A stretch of DNA of 64,000 nt from Pseudomonas libanensis (GCF_001439685.1 NZ_JYLH01000004.1:248001-312000); one strand, 5' to 3'. Shown: positions 1 to 9,082, numbered from the stretch's first letter. Made by a program: numbers and translations. Notes: generated by a model from the letters alone, not told the origin.

Positions 1-387
1 GCGCGACAACGGAATGCCCGGCACTTCGTCCACCCGCACGCCGAGCAACTGCGCCGCTGCACGGTTGGCGGCCACGATGGAGCCGCCCATATCGATGGAC
101 AACACTGGAAACTCCAGGGCGCCGAGCAGCGCATTGAGTTCCATATGCCGCCGCTCGCTGGGCATCAGCCCCACTCGCTTGACGCCGAACACGCCGCCAA
201 TCGCTTCGAACTGCGGGCGTAGTGCCTGGAACTGCATGTTCACCAGGTTCGGGCAGAACAGGTAGATGGCATTGCCATGCTCACCGCCGACCTCGCCCTT
301 GGCGACGTTGACGCCGTATTCCACCAGCAGGTTGAGGATGTCCCGCAGGATGCCGATGCGGTTCTGGCAATGCACTTTGATACGCAT
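1..387 (-). CDS. phhR: PhhR/TyrR-family regulator of aromatic amino-acid catabolism (N-terminal part, cut by window edge)
   Basis: Only the first 129 codons lie in the window; the gene continues past base 1. The visible part begins MRIKVHCQNRIGILRDIL, an ACT-like ligand-binding domain (about residues 1-75), followed by the start of a PAS domain (about 76-129, with NALLGALEFPVLSIDMGG). This is the N-terminal layout of TyrR/PhhR proteins, whose AAA+ and HTH domains would lie outside. PhhR is known to activate phhABC in response to phenylalanine and tyrosine, and here it is divergent from phhA. The ATG at 387 has no strong Shine-Dalgarno, but the ACT domain starts exactly there. Confidence 0.88.
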   Translation of the reverse strand, partial: MRIKVHCQNRIGILRDILNLLVEYGVNVAKGEVGGEHGNAIYLFCPNLVNMQFQALRPQFEAIGGVFGVKRVGLMPSERRHMELNALLGALEFPVLSIDMGGSIVAANRAAAQLLGVRVDEVPGIPLSR

Positions 388-506
388 GAAAGGCTCGAAA
401 AGTAGGTAGGCGCCGCGTCTTTTTGTCGCCGGGCGCAGATAGTCGTCAAGATTATGTGACAGAGTGTAGGCGTTTCCCAGCCCATAGCGCGGATAAGCCA
501 TCCATC

Positions 507-524
507 CGTAACGAATACTTTACG
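507..524. promoter_or_regulatory. Candidate PhhR/TyrR box upstream of phhA
   Basis: The sequence CGTAAC-N6-TTTACG lies in the phhR-phhA intergenic region, about 120 bp before the phhA start. It matches 9 of the 12 defined positions of the TyrR-type box TGTAAA-N6-TTTACA and is itself symmetrical. The link to PhhR is inference from position and similarity. I could not assign clear -35/-10 or -24/-12 elements nearby. Confidence 0.45.
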
Positions 525-642
525 AAAAATGGTAATTATTCCTACATATCCAGCTGCATCGTAGATGGAATCCTGCGCCCGCCGGGTTATCAATAGTGCA
601 TCGCAGGACATAACAAGAACGAATGCCTAGCAGGAGAGCCGT

Positions 643-1434
643 ATGAAGCAGACGCACTACGTGGCCCGCGAGCCCGATGCGCAAGGTTTTATCCACTACC
701 CGCCGGAAGAACACGCGGTGTGGAATACCCTGATCACTCGTCAACTCAAAGTGATCGAGGGTCGTGCCTGCCAGGAATACCTGGACGGCATCGACAAGCT
801 CGGCCTGCCCCTGGATCGCATCCCCCAGTTGGGCGAAATCAACAAGGTGCTGGCCGAAACCACTGGCTGGCAAGTCGCCCGCGTGCCGGCGCTGATTCCC
901 TTCCAGACTTTTTTTGAATTGCTTGCCAGCAAGCAGTTTCCGGTGGCGACGTTTATTCGCACTCGTGAAGAACTGGACTACCTGCAAGAGCCGGATATTT
1001 TCCACGAGATCTTTGGCCACTGCCCTTTGCTGACCAACCCCTGGTTCGCCGAATTCACCCACACCTACGGCAAGCTCGGCCTGGCGGCCACCAAGGAGCA
1101 AAGGGTGTACCTGGCGCGCCTGTACTGGATGACCATCGAGTTCGGCCTGGTGGACACGCCCCAGGGCCGGCGTATCTACGGTGGCGGCATTCTGTCGTCG
1201 CCTAAAGAAAGTGTGTATTGCCTGTCGGACGAGCCCGAGCACCAAGCCTTCGACCCGCTGGAAGCGATGCGCACCCCCTATCGCATCGACATCCTGCAAC
1301 CGCTGTACTTCGTATTGCCCGAACTCAAGCGCCTGTTCGACGTGGCGCAGGAAGACATCATGGGCATGGTCGAGCGCGGTATGGAGTTGGGCCTGCACGC
1401 CCCCAAGTTCCCACCCAAACCAAAAGCCGCGTGA
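643..1434 (+). CDS. phhA: Phenylalanine 4-monooxygenase
   Basis: Converts phenylalanine to tyrosine with tetrahydrobiopterin and O2, in the cytoplasm. The 263-residue protein has the usual bacterial length. The non-haem iron facial triad is visible: H121 and H126 in HEIFGHCP, and E166 in TIEFGL. The ATG is preceded by a good ribosome site (AGGAG at about 632). It is the first gene of phhA-phhB-phhC and is divergent from phhR, so induction by aromatic amino acids is expected. Confidence 0.97.
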   Translation: MKQTHYVAREPDAQGFIHYPPEEHAVWNTLITRQLKVIEGRACQEYLDGIDKLGLPLDRIPQLGEINKVLAETTGWQVARVPALIPFQTFFELLASKQFPVATFIRTREELDYLQEPDIFHEIFGHCPLLTNPWFAEFTHTYGKLGLAATKEQRVYLARLYWMTIEFGLVDTPQGRRIYGGGILSSPKESVYCLSDEPEHQAFDPLEAMRTPYRIDILQPLYFVLPELKRLFDVAQEDIMGMVERGMELGLHAPKFPPKPKAA

Positions 1435-1532
1435 ACCTTACGTTTTCAGGCCAGGTGAGTCTGTTCCCTGGCCCCGCGTTGCTTTAGGGTAACGCCACTG
1501 ACCTTCAAACATTCGAATTCAGGACACCTCCC

Positions 1533-1889
1533 ATGACCACCTTGAACCAAGCCCACTGCGAAGCCTGCCGCGCCGATGCCCCGCAAGTCAGCGATGAAGA
1601 ACTGCCGGTGCTGCTCAAGCAGATCCCCGACTGGAACATCGAAGTGCGCGACGGCGTCATGCAGTTGGAAAAGGTTTTCCTGTTCAAGAACTTCAAATTT
1701 GCCCTGGCCTTCACCAACGCCATGGGTGAAATCTCCGAGGCCGAAGGCCATCACCCTGGCCTGCTCACCGAATGGGGCAAAGTCACCGTGACCTGGTGGA
1801 GCCACTCCATCAAGGGCCTGCACCGCAACGATTTCATCATGGCCGCACGCACCGACGAAGTGGCCAAGACCGCCGAGGGCCGCAAATAA
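1533..1889 (+). CDS. phhB: Pterin-4-alpha-carbinolamine dehydratase
   Basis: Regenerates the pterin cofactor of PhhA by dehydrating the 4a-carbinolamine. The 118-residue protein has the family pattern [21 protein letters not shown], with the paired active-site histidines near residues 73-74. It lies 98 bp after phhA, preceded by AGGA. Its TAA stop shares one base with the phhC start (TAATG), which indicates translational coupling. Confidence 0.97.
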   Translation: MTTLNQAHCEACRADAPQVSDEELPVLLKQIPDWNIEVRDGVMQLEKVFLFKNFKFALAFTNAMGEISEAEGHHPGLLTEWGKVTVTWWSHSIKGLHRNDFIMAARTDEVAKTAEGRK

Positions 1890-3082
1890 TGCACTTCGAC
1901 GCCATTGGCCGCGTGCCCGGCGACCCGATCCTCGGGCTGATGGACCTGTATGCCCAGGACGCCAACCCGGACAAATTCGACCTGGGCGTGGGCGTCTATA
2001 AGGACGACCAGGGCCTGACGCCGATTCCCCACTCGGTGAAGCTGGCGGAGCAGCGCCTGGTCGATACCCAGGTGACCAAGACCTACATCGGCGGCCATGG
2101 CGACGCCGCTTTCGGTACGCTGATCAGCGAACTGGTGCTCGGTGCCGATTCGGCCTTGCTTGGCGAGCGCCGTGCCGGCGCCACCCAAACCCCAGGCGGC
2201 ACCGGTGCCCTGCGCTTGAGCGCCGATTTTATCGCCCTGAGCCTGCCTGGCCGTGGCGTGTGGCTGAGCAACCCGACCTGGCCGATCCACGAAACCATCT
2301 TCGCCAAGGCCGGCCTCAAGGTCAGTCATTACCCTTACGTGGGCAGTGACAACCGCCTGGATGTGGCGGCGATGCTGGCAACCCTGTCAACGGTGCCCGA
2401 AGGCGATGTGGTGCTGCTGCACGCCTGCTGCCACAACCCAACCGGCTTCGACCTGTCACAGGATGACTGGCGCCAGGTGTTGCAGATCGTGCGCGAACGC
2501 CAATTGCTGCCGCTGATCGACTTTGCCTACCAGGGCTTTGGCGATGGCCTGGAGCAGGACGCCTGGGCAGTGCGGTTGTTTGCAGCCGAGCTGCCGGAAG
2601 TGCTGGTCACCAGTTCCTGCTCGAAGAATTTTGGCTTGTATCGCGATCGTGTGGGCGCGTTGATCGTATGTGCAGCGGATGCGCAAAAGCTCATCGATGT
2701 GCGCAGCCAACTGGCAAATATCGCCCGCAACCTGTGGTCGACACCGCCGGATCACGGCGCTGCCGTGGTGGCGACCATCCTCGGTGATACCGAGCTGAAA
2801 AAACTCTGGAGCGAGGAAGTCGAGGCCATGCGTTCGCGGATCGCGCACTTGCGTTCCGGGTTGGTGGAAGCCTTGGCGCCCCATGGCTTGGCCGAGAAGT
2901 TTGCCCATATCGGCGCACAGCGTGGGATGTTTTCCTATACCGGTTTGAGTGCCGATCAGGTCAAGCAACTGCGCGAGAAGCACAGCGTGTATATGGTCAG
3001 TTCAGGCCGGGCCAACGTGGCCGGAGTGGACGCGACACGTTTGACACTGCTGGCCCAAGCCATCGCCGACGTCTCCAACTGA
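1889..3082 (+). CDS. phhC: Aromatic amino-acid aminotransferase (class I, PLP-dependent)
   Basis: A 397-residue fold-type I aminotransferase that removes the amino group from tyrosine or phenylalanine in the phh pathway. The PLP lysine is K246 in SCSKNFGLYRDRVG. The motif TPGGTGAL near residue 105 and the C-terminal SSGRANVAG pattern are typical of the aspartate/aromatic aminotransferase group. I chose the ATG overlapping the phhB stop by one base, although the frame stays open further upstream inside phhB, because [18 protein letters not shown] is the normal N-terminus of the family. A REPIN follows 18 bp after the stop. Confidence 0.93.
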   Translation: MHFDAIGRVPGDPILGLMDLYAQDANPDKFDLGVGVYKDDQGLTPIPHSVKLAEQRLVDTQVTKTYIGGHGDAAFGTLISELVLGADSALLGERRAGATQTPGGTGALRLSADFIALSLPGRGVWLSNPTWPIHETIFAKAGLKVSHYPYVGSDNRLDVAAMLATLSTVPEGDVVLLHACCHNPTGFDLSQDDWRQVLQIVRERQLLPLIDFAYQGFGDGLEQDAWAVRLFAAELPEVLVTSSCSKNFGLYRDRVGALIVCAADAQKLIDVRSQLANIARNLWSTPPDHGAAVVATILGDTELKKLWSEEVEAMRSRIAHLRSGLVEALAPHGLAEKFAHIGAQRGMFSYTGLSADQVKQLREKHSVYMVSSGRANVAGVDATRLTLLAQAIADVSN

Positions 3083-3100
3083 AGATACCGGGATTTTAAA

Positions 3101-3192
3101 TGTGGGAGGGGGCTTGCCCCCGATAGCAGTGGATCAGCCAGTACATACTCAGCTGACACACCGCGATCGGGGGCAAGCCCCCTCCCACATTT
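3101..3192. repeat. REPIN (two inverted REPs, GGGGGCTTGCCCCC class)
   Basis: TGTGGGAGGGGGCTTGCCCC at 3101-3120 is mirrored by its inverse ending at 3188, with about 45 bp between. It sits between the convergent phhC and metallophosphatase genes and probably also acts as a transcription barrier. Confidence 0.9.
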
Positions 3193-3207
3193 GGATTGAG
3201 TCGACCT

Positions 3208-4017
3208 CTAGCCTACAACCATTTCGGCTTTCAACTGCGCCTCCCTGGCCTGGGCATCCGCCAACCGATACAACTCGATATGCCCGTCCCAGTGCTCGAT
3301 CAACGCCGTGCATGACTCCACCCAATCTCCGCAATTAAGGTAATCCACCTCCCCCACCTTGCGAATCTCGGCGTGGTGGATATGCCCGCACACCACGCCA
3401 TGCAGCTCGCGCTTGGTCACTTCGTGGGCAATCGCTTCTTCGAAATCGCTGATAAAACTCACCGCCGTCTTGACCTTGTGCTTCAGGTACGCCGACAGCG
3501 ACCAGTAGCCGTAGCCATAGCGCGCACGCCAATGATTGAGCCAGCGGTTGAGGGTGAGGGTGAATTCGTAGGCCGAGTCACCGAGGAACGCCAGCCAACG
3601 GTGATAGCGGGTGATCACATCGAACTGGTCGCCGTGGATCACCAACAGGTGCCGACCATCGGCGGTCACATGCACCGCCTCGTCCACCAGTTGGATATTG
3701 CCGAGGATCAGCTTGGAGTAGCGCCTTAAAAACTCATCATGGTTGCCGGTGACGTAGATCACCTCGGTGCCGCGCTTGGCCATGGTCAGCAGGCGGCGGA
3801 TCACGTTGGTGTGGGTCTGGGGCCAATACATGCCGCCGCGCATTTTCCAACCGTCGATAATGTCGCCCACCAGGTAGACCTTGTCGGCGTGGTAGCCCTT
3901 GAGAAACTGTGACAGGTGTTCGGCCTGGCAATCCCGGGTGCCCAGATGCACGTCGGAAATCCACAGGGTTCGCACCCGTTGCTTGCGACTGGGCTTGGTG
4001 AACTCGGCATGGGTCAT
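3208..4017 (-). CDS. LpxH-like metallophosphoesterase (UDP-2,3-diacylglucosamine diphosphatase family)
   Basis: Calcineurin-like phosphoesterase. The metal-binding motifs appear in order: ISDVHLGT near residue 21, VGDIIDGW near 52, TGNHDE near 92, and CGHIHHAE near 205. In this family the reaction is removal of UMP from UDP-2,3-diacylglucosamine in lipid A synthesis, but many such proteins in Pseudomonas are paralogues of the canonical LpxH, so the substrate is uncertain. An ATG at 4023 is also possible. The ATG at 4017 is preferred because GAGGG lies six bases upstream of it (269 residues). Confidence 0.8.
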   Translation of the reverse strand: MTHAEFTKPSRKQRVRTLWISDVHLGTRDCQAEHLSQFLKGYHADKVYLVGDIIDGWKMRGGMYWPQTHTNVIRRLLTMAKRGTEVIYVTGNHDEFLRRYSKLILGNIQLVDEAVHVTADGRHLLVIHGDQFDVITRYHRWLAFLGDSAYEFTLTLNRWLNHWRARYGYGYWSLSAYLKHKVKTAVSFISDFEEAIAHEVTKRELHGVVCGHIHHAEIRKVGEVDYLNCGDWVESCTALIEHWDGHIELYRLADAQAREAQLKAEMVVG

Positions 4018-4153
4018 GGGCATCCCTCGACGCTGTTTTCGCGAGCTTGCGCCTTGGCGATTAATAGCCCATGACAGCTACGCGTCAGTCTGATGACACC
4101 GCTCATGCCCGCAAAGCGTTGTAGACTGGCGCCTTGCCGCCCTGGAGACCGCG

Positions 4154-4903
4154 ATGAGCCCGAGCCTCACGCTACGCCATTACCTCGAAGCGCCCATCGC
4201 CCACAGCCATGATCATGCGCAGTTGGTGTTCGGGCTGTCCGGGCACCTGGACCTGGAAGTCGATGGCCGTGGCAGCCAGGTACGCGAAAGCAGTGTGATG
4301 GTGCTGCCCTTCTCCACCCACCACGCCTGTGGCAGCCGCGACGGCAGCCGCTGCCTGGTGCTGGATGTGCCAAACGAGCATTGGGTGGTGCAATCCTTGG
4401 GTGAGCATGCCGATGCCAGTCGTCGCTTGCTGGGGCAACCGTCGCGACTGAAGCTGGATCCCAGGCAAAGCCAACTGGTGCAGTGGTTGGCGCACAGTCC
4501 GGTGCACGACCCGCTGATCGTTCAGCAAGGCGCGGTACTGTTACTGGCCAGCTTCAATCATCCCCAGGCCCAACCGCTGCCAGGTCGGCGCCTGCCTTAT
4601 GCGGCGTTCAATGCCCATATCCAGCGCCACGCTGCGCACCCGTTGCAGGTGGCTGACCTTGCGCGTATCGCCGGGCTTTGCGTGGCGCGCCTGCATGCAC
4701 GCTTCATGGCCGAATGCGGGCAGACGCCGATGGATTATCTTCGCAGTCGGCGCCTGCACATGGCGCTGGAACTTTTGCGCGGCACACCGTTGGCCATCGG
4801 TGAGATTGCCGAGCGCGTTGGCTATGCCTCGCAAAGCGCATTCAGTGCAGCCATGCTTCGCGAGTTTGGCGCCTCCCCTAGCGCCCTGCGCCGGGGCGAC
4901 TGA
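4154..4903 (+). CDS. AraC-family transcriptional regulator with cupin-like sensor domain
   Basis: A 249-residue protein. Residues about 1-75 look like a cupin-type small-molecule domain (HSHDHAQLVFGLSGH). Residues about 150-245 form the double HTH of AraC proteins, including PLQVADLARIAGLCVARLHARF and IGEIAERVGYASQSAFSAAM. GGAG stands six bases before the ATG. It lies 98 bp upstream of, and on the same strand as, an EamA exporter, a pairing that suggests it controls that exporter. The inducer is unknown. Confidence 0.88.
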   Translation: MSPSLTLRHYLEAPIAHSHDHAQLVFGLSGHLDLEVDGRGSQVRESSVMVLPFSTHHACGSRDGSRCLVLDVPNEHWVVQSLGEHADASRRLLGQPSRLKLDPRQSQLVQWLAHSPVHDPLIVQQGAVLLLASFNHPQAQPLPGRRLPYAAFNAHIQRHAAHPLQVADLARIAGLCVARLHARFMAECGQTPMDYLRSRRLHMALELLRGTPLAIGEIAERVGYASQSAFSAAMLREFGASPSALRRGD

Positions 4904-5001
4904 CAAGAGTCCCACGCTAAAAAACGCGAGGCCGGCGACAGACGCCCGCGAACCAACCCTCTAGACTGCGAGGCTGTTACCTCGTTGGTTCAAGGATTGC
5001 A

Positions 5002-5883
5002 ATGACTCCTCGCTCAGCCCTTGGCGCCCTGCATATCGGCGCACTGATGTTTGGCCTCACTGGCGTATTCGGCAAGCTGGCAGCGGCGTCCCCTGCCATC
5101 ATCGTATTTGGGCGTGCCGCGTTTGCCGTGCTTGCCCTGGCGGTGTTTGCCCGCTTTGCCAGCAACGCGCCCTGGAAGAAACTGGAGATACGCGACTGGC
5201 GCCGCCTGCTGGTCAGCGGTGTGTTGCTGGCCGCCCATTGGGTGACGTTCTTTATTGCCGTCAAAGTCGCAGGTGTGGCCGTGGCCACCTTGGGGTTCAC
5301 GGCCTTCCCGGCTTTTACCGTGATCCTTGAAGGGTTGATCTTCCGCGAGCGCATTCGCGCCAATGAAGTGCTGCTGGTGGCCCTGGTCAGCGTTGGCCTG
5401 GTGCTGGTCACCCCGGATTTCAACCTTGCCAGCGAGGCCACGGGCGGGTTGCTGTGGGGGATCGCCTCGGGGTTGTTGTTTTCCTTGTTGTCGTTGAACA
5501 ATCGCGCCAGTTCCGGACGCATTCCTGCGGTACAGGCAGCGCTGTGCCAGAACGTGGTGGTCGCAGCCTGTCTGCTGCCGGTGGCCGCCCCGGGGCTGGC
5601 GGAGGTGCGCGCCCTTGACTGGCTGTGGATCGGGCTGCTGGGCGTGTTTTGTACCGGCCTTGCCCATAGCCTGTTTGTCGCCAGCCTCGCCGTGATCAAG
5701 GCGCGCACCGCCTCGGTAGTGTTTGCCATGGAGCCGGTCTACGGCATCACGGTGGCCTGGCTGCTGTTCGCCGAAACGCCGACCTTGCGCATGCTGTTGG
5801 GCGGCGCCTTGATCATCGTCGCCATCGTGCTTTCCGGCCTGATGGGCAGCGCCAGTCAGGCCAAACAGCCGGCGGCTGTCTGA
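5002..5883 (+). CDS. EamA/DMT-superfamily transporter
   Basis: A 293-residue inner-membrane protein with about ten hydrophobic segments arranged as two EamA repeats (roughly residues 8-135 and 150-280). The second contains FAMEPVYGITVAWLLFAE, the usual EamA signature. Members export metabolites such as amino acids, but the substrate cannot be told from sequence. AAGGA precedes the ATG. It lies downstream of the AraC gene and convergent with the SelT-like gene, whose stop is three bases away. Confidence 0.88.
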   Translation: MTPRSALGALHIGALMFGLTGVFGKLAAASPAIIVFGRAAFAVLALAVFARFASNAPWKKLEIRDWRRLLVSGVLLAAHWVTFFIAVKVAGVAVATLGFTAFPAFTVILEGLIFRERIRANEVLLVALVSVGLVLVTPDFNLASEATGGLLWGIASGLLFSLLSLNNRASSGRIPAVQAALCQNVVVAACLLPVAAPGLAEVRALDWLWIGLLGVFCTGLAHSLFVASLAVIKARTASVVFAMEPVYGITVAWLLFAETPTLRMLLGGALIIVAIVLSGLMGSASQAKQPAAV

Positions 5884-5885
5884 CG

Positions 5886-6173
5886 TCACACAGTACGGTC
5901 GTTATGCCCGAGGTCGCGCTGCGGGTCGATCTGGTCGCGCACCCGCTGTTTAAGCACCTTGGCTTCGGGGAAGCCGCCGTCGGCCTTGCGTTCCCAAATC
6001 TGCACCCCATCACAGGTGATACGAAAGGCGCCGCCGGTGGCCGGTTCCAACGTCACGCGCCCCAGGTCATCGGCAAATGTACTGAGCAGCTCCTGGGCCA
6101 GCCAGGCAGCGCGCAGCAGCCACTGGCACTGGGTGCAATAAGTGATAACGATCTCGGGTTTGCTTGCAGACAT
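5886..6173 (-). CDS. SelT/SelW/SelH-family (Rdx) thioredoxin-like protein
   Basis: A 95-residue protein with a redox CxxC motif (C13 and C16 in TYCTQCQWLLRAAWLAQELL) and the conserved GGAFRI and FPEAKVLKQRVRD segments of the Rdx family. The selenocysteine of eukaryotic SelW is cysteine here. A role in redox handling is proposed for the family, with no defined bacterial substrate. It is divergent from the PlpD gene. Confidence 0.85.
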   Translation of the reverse strand: MSASKPEIVITYCTQCQWLLRAAWLAQELLSTFADDLGRVTLEPATGGAFRITCDGVQIWERKADGGFPEAKVLKQRVRDQIDPQRDLGHNDRTV

Positions 6174-6254
6174 AATTTAAGCGGCTCCTGACATGACGGG
6201 CCCGGCGTATCGGGTGGCTATAATAGCGGCCTTTATCGCCCAGTCTCGAGATTG

Positions 6255-8447
6255 ATGATGCGCCGCCTGTTGTCCTGCCTGTTCCTGTGCCTTGTCCCCC
6301 TGCTTGCCGACGCCTTGGAAACACCACGCCCCAAAATCGGCCTGGTGCTGTCCGGCGGTGCCGCCCGCGGCCTGGCGCATATCGGCGTGCTCAAGGCACT
6401 TGAAGAACAGGGCATCCATATCGACGCGATTGCCGGCACCAGCATGGGCGCGGTGATTGGTGGGCTGTACGCGTCGGGCTACAAGATCGACGAGTTGGAA
6501 AAGCTGGCGCTGGGTATTGACTGGCAGCAGGCCCTGTCGGACGCCCCACCGCGTGAAGACGTGCCGTTTCGACGCAAACAGGATGACCGCGATTTCCTGG
6601 TCAAGCAGAAACTCAGTTTCCGCGACGACGGCAGCCTCGGCCTGCCGCTGGGCGTGATCCAGGGCCAGAACCTGGCACTGCTGCTGGAAAGCATGTTTGC
6701 CCATAGCAGCAACACCCGTAACTTCGACAAGCTGCCGATCCCGTTCCGCGCCGTGGCCACCGACATCACCACCGGCGAAAAAGTCGTGTTCAGCAAGGGC
6801 CACCTGCCCCAGGTGATACGCGCCAGCATGTCGATCCCTGCCGTGTTCGCCCCGGTGGAGCTCGACGGGCGCCTGCTGGTGGACGGCGGCATGACCGACA
6901 ATATTCCGTTGGATGTGGCGCGGGAGATGGGCGTCGACATCGCCATCGTGGTCGATATCGGCACCCCGCTACGCTCGCGCAAGCAACTGGCGACCGTGGT
7001 GGACGTGCTCAACCAGTCCATCACCTTGATGACCCGGCGCAATTCCGAAGAACAACTCAAGGCCCTGAACCCCAAGGATGTGCTGATCCAGCCGCCTTTG
7101 GCCGCCTTTGGCGTGACGGATTTCGGCCGCGCCAAGGACATGATCGACGCCGGCTACCGCGCCACCCGCGCTCTTGATGCACGCCTGGCGCACCTGCGCC
7201 CCGCCGAGCCCATTGACCCTGAGCTGGTGGCTGCTCGCACGCCGGGCGAGCGCACCCCGGTGATCACCGCGATACAGGTGGAAAACGACTCCAAAGTCAG
7301 CGACGACGTCATCCGCTACTACATTCGCCAGGGGCTCGGCGAGCCACTGAACCTGGGCCGCCTGCAATCGGACATGGGCACCTTGTACGGCCTGGATTAC
7401 TTCGAGCAGGTGCAATACCGCGTGGTGAAAAAAGGCCAGGACAATACCCTGGTGATCAGCGCGCGCGGCAAACGCAGCGGCACCGATTACCTGCGCCTGG
7501 GCTTGAACCTGTCGGATGACATGCGCGGCGACAGCGCCTTCAACCTCGGCGCCAGCTATCGCGTCAACGGTATCAACCGCCTCGGCGCCGAATGGCTGAC
7601 GCGGGTGCAGATCGGTGATCGGCAAGAGCTGTACAGCGAGTTTTACCAGCCGATGGACACCGGCTCGCGTTACTTTGTCGCGCCGTATATCAGAGCCGAG
7701 GCGCAGAACGTAGAACTGGTCCTGGACAACGACCCCATTTCCGAATATCGCCTGGAACGCTACGGTTTCGGCTTGAACGTGGGCCGGCAGATCGGCAACA
7801 GCGGCGAGATCCGTTTCGGCGTTGGAGAAGCCTGGGGCAAGGCCGACGTGCGTATTGGTGACCGCGACCTGCCGAGCGTGAGCTTCAGCGAAGGCTTTTA
7901 TGAACTTAAATATTCATTCGACTCCTTTGACAACGTGTACTTCCCCCATAGCGGCGAAGACATCGGCCTGGCCTATCGTGAGTTCGAACCGGGGCTGGGC
8001 TCGGACCAGCGCTACCGCCAATGGGAGTTCAAGCTGGACAAGGCCATGAGCCACGGCCCGGACACGTTGATACTGGGCGGTCGTTACGGGCGCACCCTGG
8101 ATGATTCGGATGTGGTGATTTCCAGCTTCCAGCTGGGTGGAGCGCGGCAATTGTCGGGCTTTCGCCAGGATGCGATCTCGGGGCAGAACGTCAGCCTGAT
8201 GCGCGCGGTGTACTTCCGCAGGCTCACCCCGCGCTCGTACCTGCCGCTGGACTTCCCGTTGTACCTGGGCGCCTCACTGGAACGGGGCCGGGCGTGGAAC
8301 AACGACAATGAGTTCGACAGCGGCTATATCAACGCTGCGAGTATCTTCCTCGGGTTTGATACGCCGTTGGGGCCGCTGAATTTCAGCTATGGGTTCAATG
8401 ATGATAATCAGAAGGCGGTGTACTTGAACCTGGGCCAGACGTTCTAA
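6255..8447 (+). CDS. plpD: PlpD-type patatin phospholipase fused to an outer-membrane barrel (type Vd autotransporter)
   Basis: A 730-residue protein with a Sec signal peptide (residues 1-20, MMRRLLSCLFLCLVPLLADA). The patatin domain (about 27-220) has the oxyanion motif GGAARG, the nucleophile S63 in GTSMG and D210 in VDGG. A POTRA-like segment follows at about 335-395. A 16-strand Omp85-type barrel occupies about 395-730 and ends in LNLGQTF with a terminal aromatic residue. PlpD of P. aeruginosa is the characterised type Vd secretion prototype, whose lipase domain is displayed or released. The ATG at 6255 or 6258 is likely; a TTG three bases upstream is unnecessary. Confidence 0.93.
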   Translation: MMRRLLSCLFLCLVPLLADALETPRPKIGLVLSGGAARGLAHIGVLKALEEQGIHIDAIAGTSMGAVIGGLYASGYKIDELEKLALGIDWQQALSDAPPREDVPFRRKQDDRDFLVKQKLSFRDDGSLGLPLGVIQGQNLALLLESMFAHSSNTRNFDKLPIPFRAVATDITTGEKVVFSKGHLPQVIRASMSIPAVFAPVELDGRLLVDGGMTDNIPLDVAREMGVDIAIVVDIGTPLRSRKQLATVVDVLNQSITLMTRRNSEEQLKALNPKDVLIQPPLAAFGVTDFGRAKDMIDAGYRATRALDARLAHLRPAEPIDPELVAARTPGERTPVITAIQVENDSKVSDDVIRYYIRQGLGEPLNLGRLQSDMGTLYGLDYFEQVQYRVVKKGQDNTLVISARGKRSGTDYLRLGLNLSDDMRGDSAFNLGASYRVNGINRLGAEWLTRVQIGDRQELYSEFYQPMDTGSRYFVAPYIRAEAQNVELVLDNDPISEYRLERYGFGLNVGRQIGNSGEIRFGVGEAWGKADVRIGDRDLPSVSFSEGFYELKYSFDSFDNVYFPHSGEDIGLAYREFEPGLGSDQRYRQWEFKLDKAMSHGPDTLILGGRYGRTLDDSDVVISSFQLGGARQLSGFRQDAISGQNVSLMRAVYFRRLTPRSYLPLDFPLYLGASLERGRAWNNDNEFDSGYINAASIFLGFDTPLGPLNFSYGFNDDNQKAVYLNLGQTF

Positions 8448-8495
8448 GAAGCCGAACACTAAACCCAATGTGGGAGCTGGCTTACCTGCGATAGC

Positions 8496-9082
8496 CATAG
8501 GTATCTACACAACTCTGTAGCGCTCAACGGTAACCACGATGCGAAGCGAGCCGCTCTTGATCTTGATCTGCTTTTGATCTTAGGCGCCCCGTTAAACCAC
8601 GCTGGCCGGAATTCGACAGGGATTTGGGGGGTAAACCGGCAGGGATGCCGGTTTAGCCGCCCCGCGCCATGGATGGCGCGTGGCGGCGGCCCCCCAAATC
8701 CCTGTCGGATTACGGGCACACCGAGCCTAGGCGAGGTGCCGAGTGGTGGGGCAAGAGCCCTTTGGTTACTTTGGGGCTCTTTTCCAAAGTGACCCGCTGT
8801 CAGAGCGGAACCCTAAGTGGCCGTTACCGCAGGAATGGATATGTACCCGGCATAGCTGTGTCGCCTGTCAGGCCGCCTTCGCGAGCAAGCCCGCTCCCAC
8901 AGTTTGATTGCGGGGTGTCAGGTAGATTGGCATCGGCTGGCAGGCCGTCATCGCAGGCAAGCCAGCTCCCACATTTGGATCGCGGTGCGTCAGCTAGATC
9001 AGCGTCGGCTGTCAGGCCGTCACGGGAGCGAGCTCCCTCGCCACAGATTTAGCCTCGTGCCGAAGTTGTGTAGATACCTATG
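8496..9082. repeat. 19-bp perfect inverted repeat flanking the repeat block
   Basis: CATAGGTATCTACACAACT at 8496-8514 recurs exactly as its reverse complement at 9064-9082, enclosing 549 bp. Both arms adjoin a GCGATAGC fragment typical of REP elements. The arrangement resembles the ends of a non-autonomous mobile or recombining unit, but no target-site duplication is obvious. Confidence 0.85.
8528..8829. repeat. Folded long intergenic repeat (full-length copy)
   Basis: The ends are imperfect inverted repeats: CGGTAACCAC at 8528 and GTGGCCGTTACCG at 8829. The core is an 18-bp perfect stem, 8614-8631 with 8690-8707, enclosing two smaller hairpins (AACCGGCA/TGCCGGTT at 8634-8653 and GCGCCAT/ATGGCGC at 8664-8679), giving a cloverleaf-like fold. 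Further hairpins follow around 8752-8814. A second, truncated relative lies at 27712-27823. The sequence is of a type common between Pseudomonas genes and often mis-annotated as short proteins. Confidence 0.8.

Noticed and set aside
519-535. TTTAC...GTAA inverted pair near phhA as a regulator site
   Set aside because: Its arms face the wrong way compared with the TyrR/PhhR box. The overlapping 507-524 match has the right orientation and spacing.
8459-8719. Short protein with the segment RPAWFNGAPKIKS
   Set aside because: This peptide is translated from the folded intergenic repeat and the same string appears at the second copy near 27750. It is a known kind of false gene in Pseudomonas annotation.
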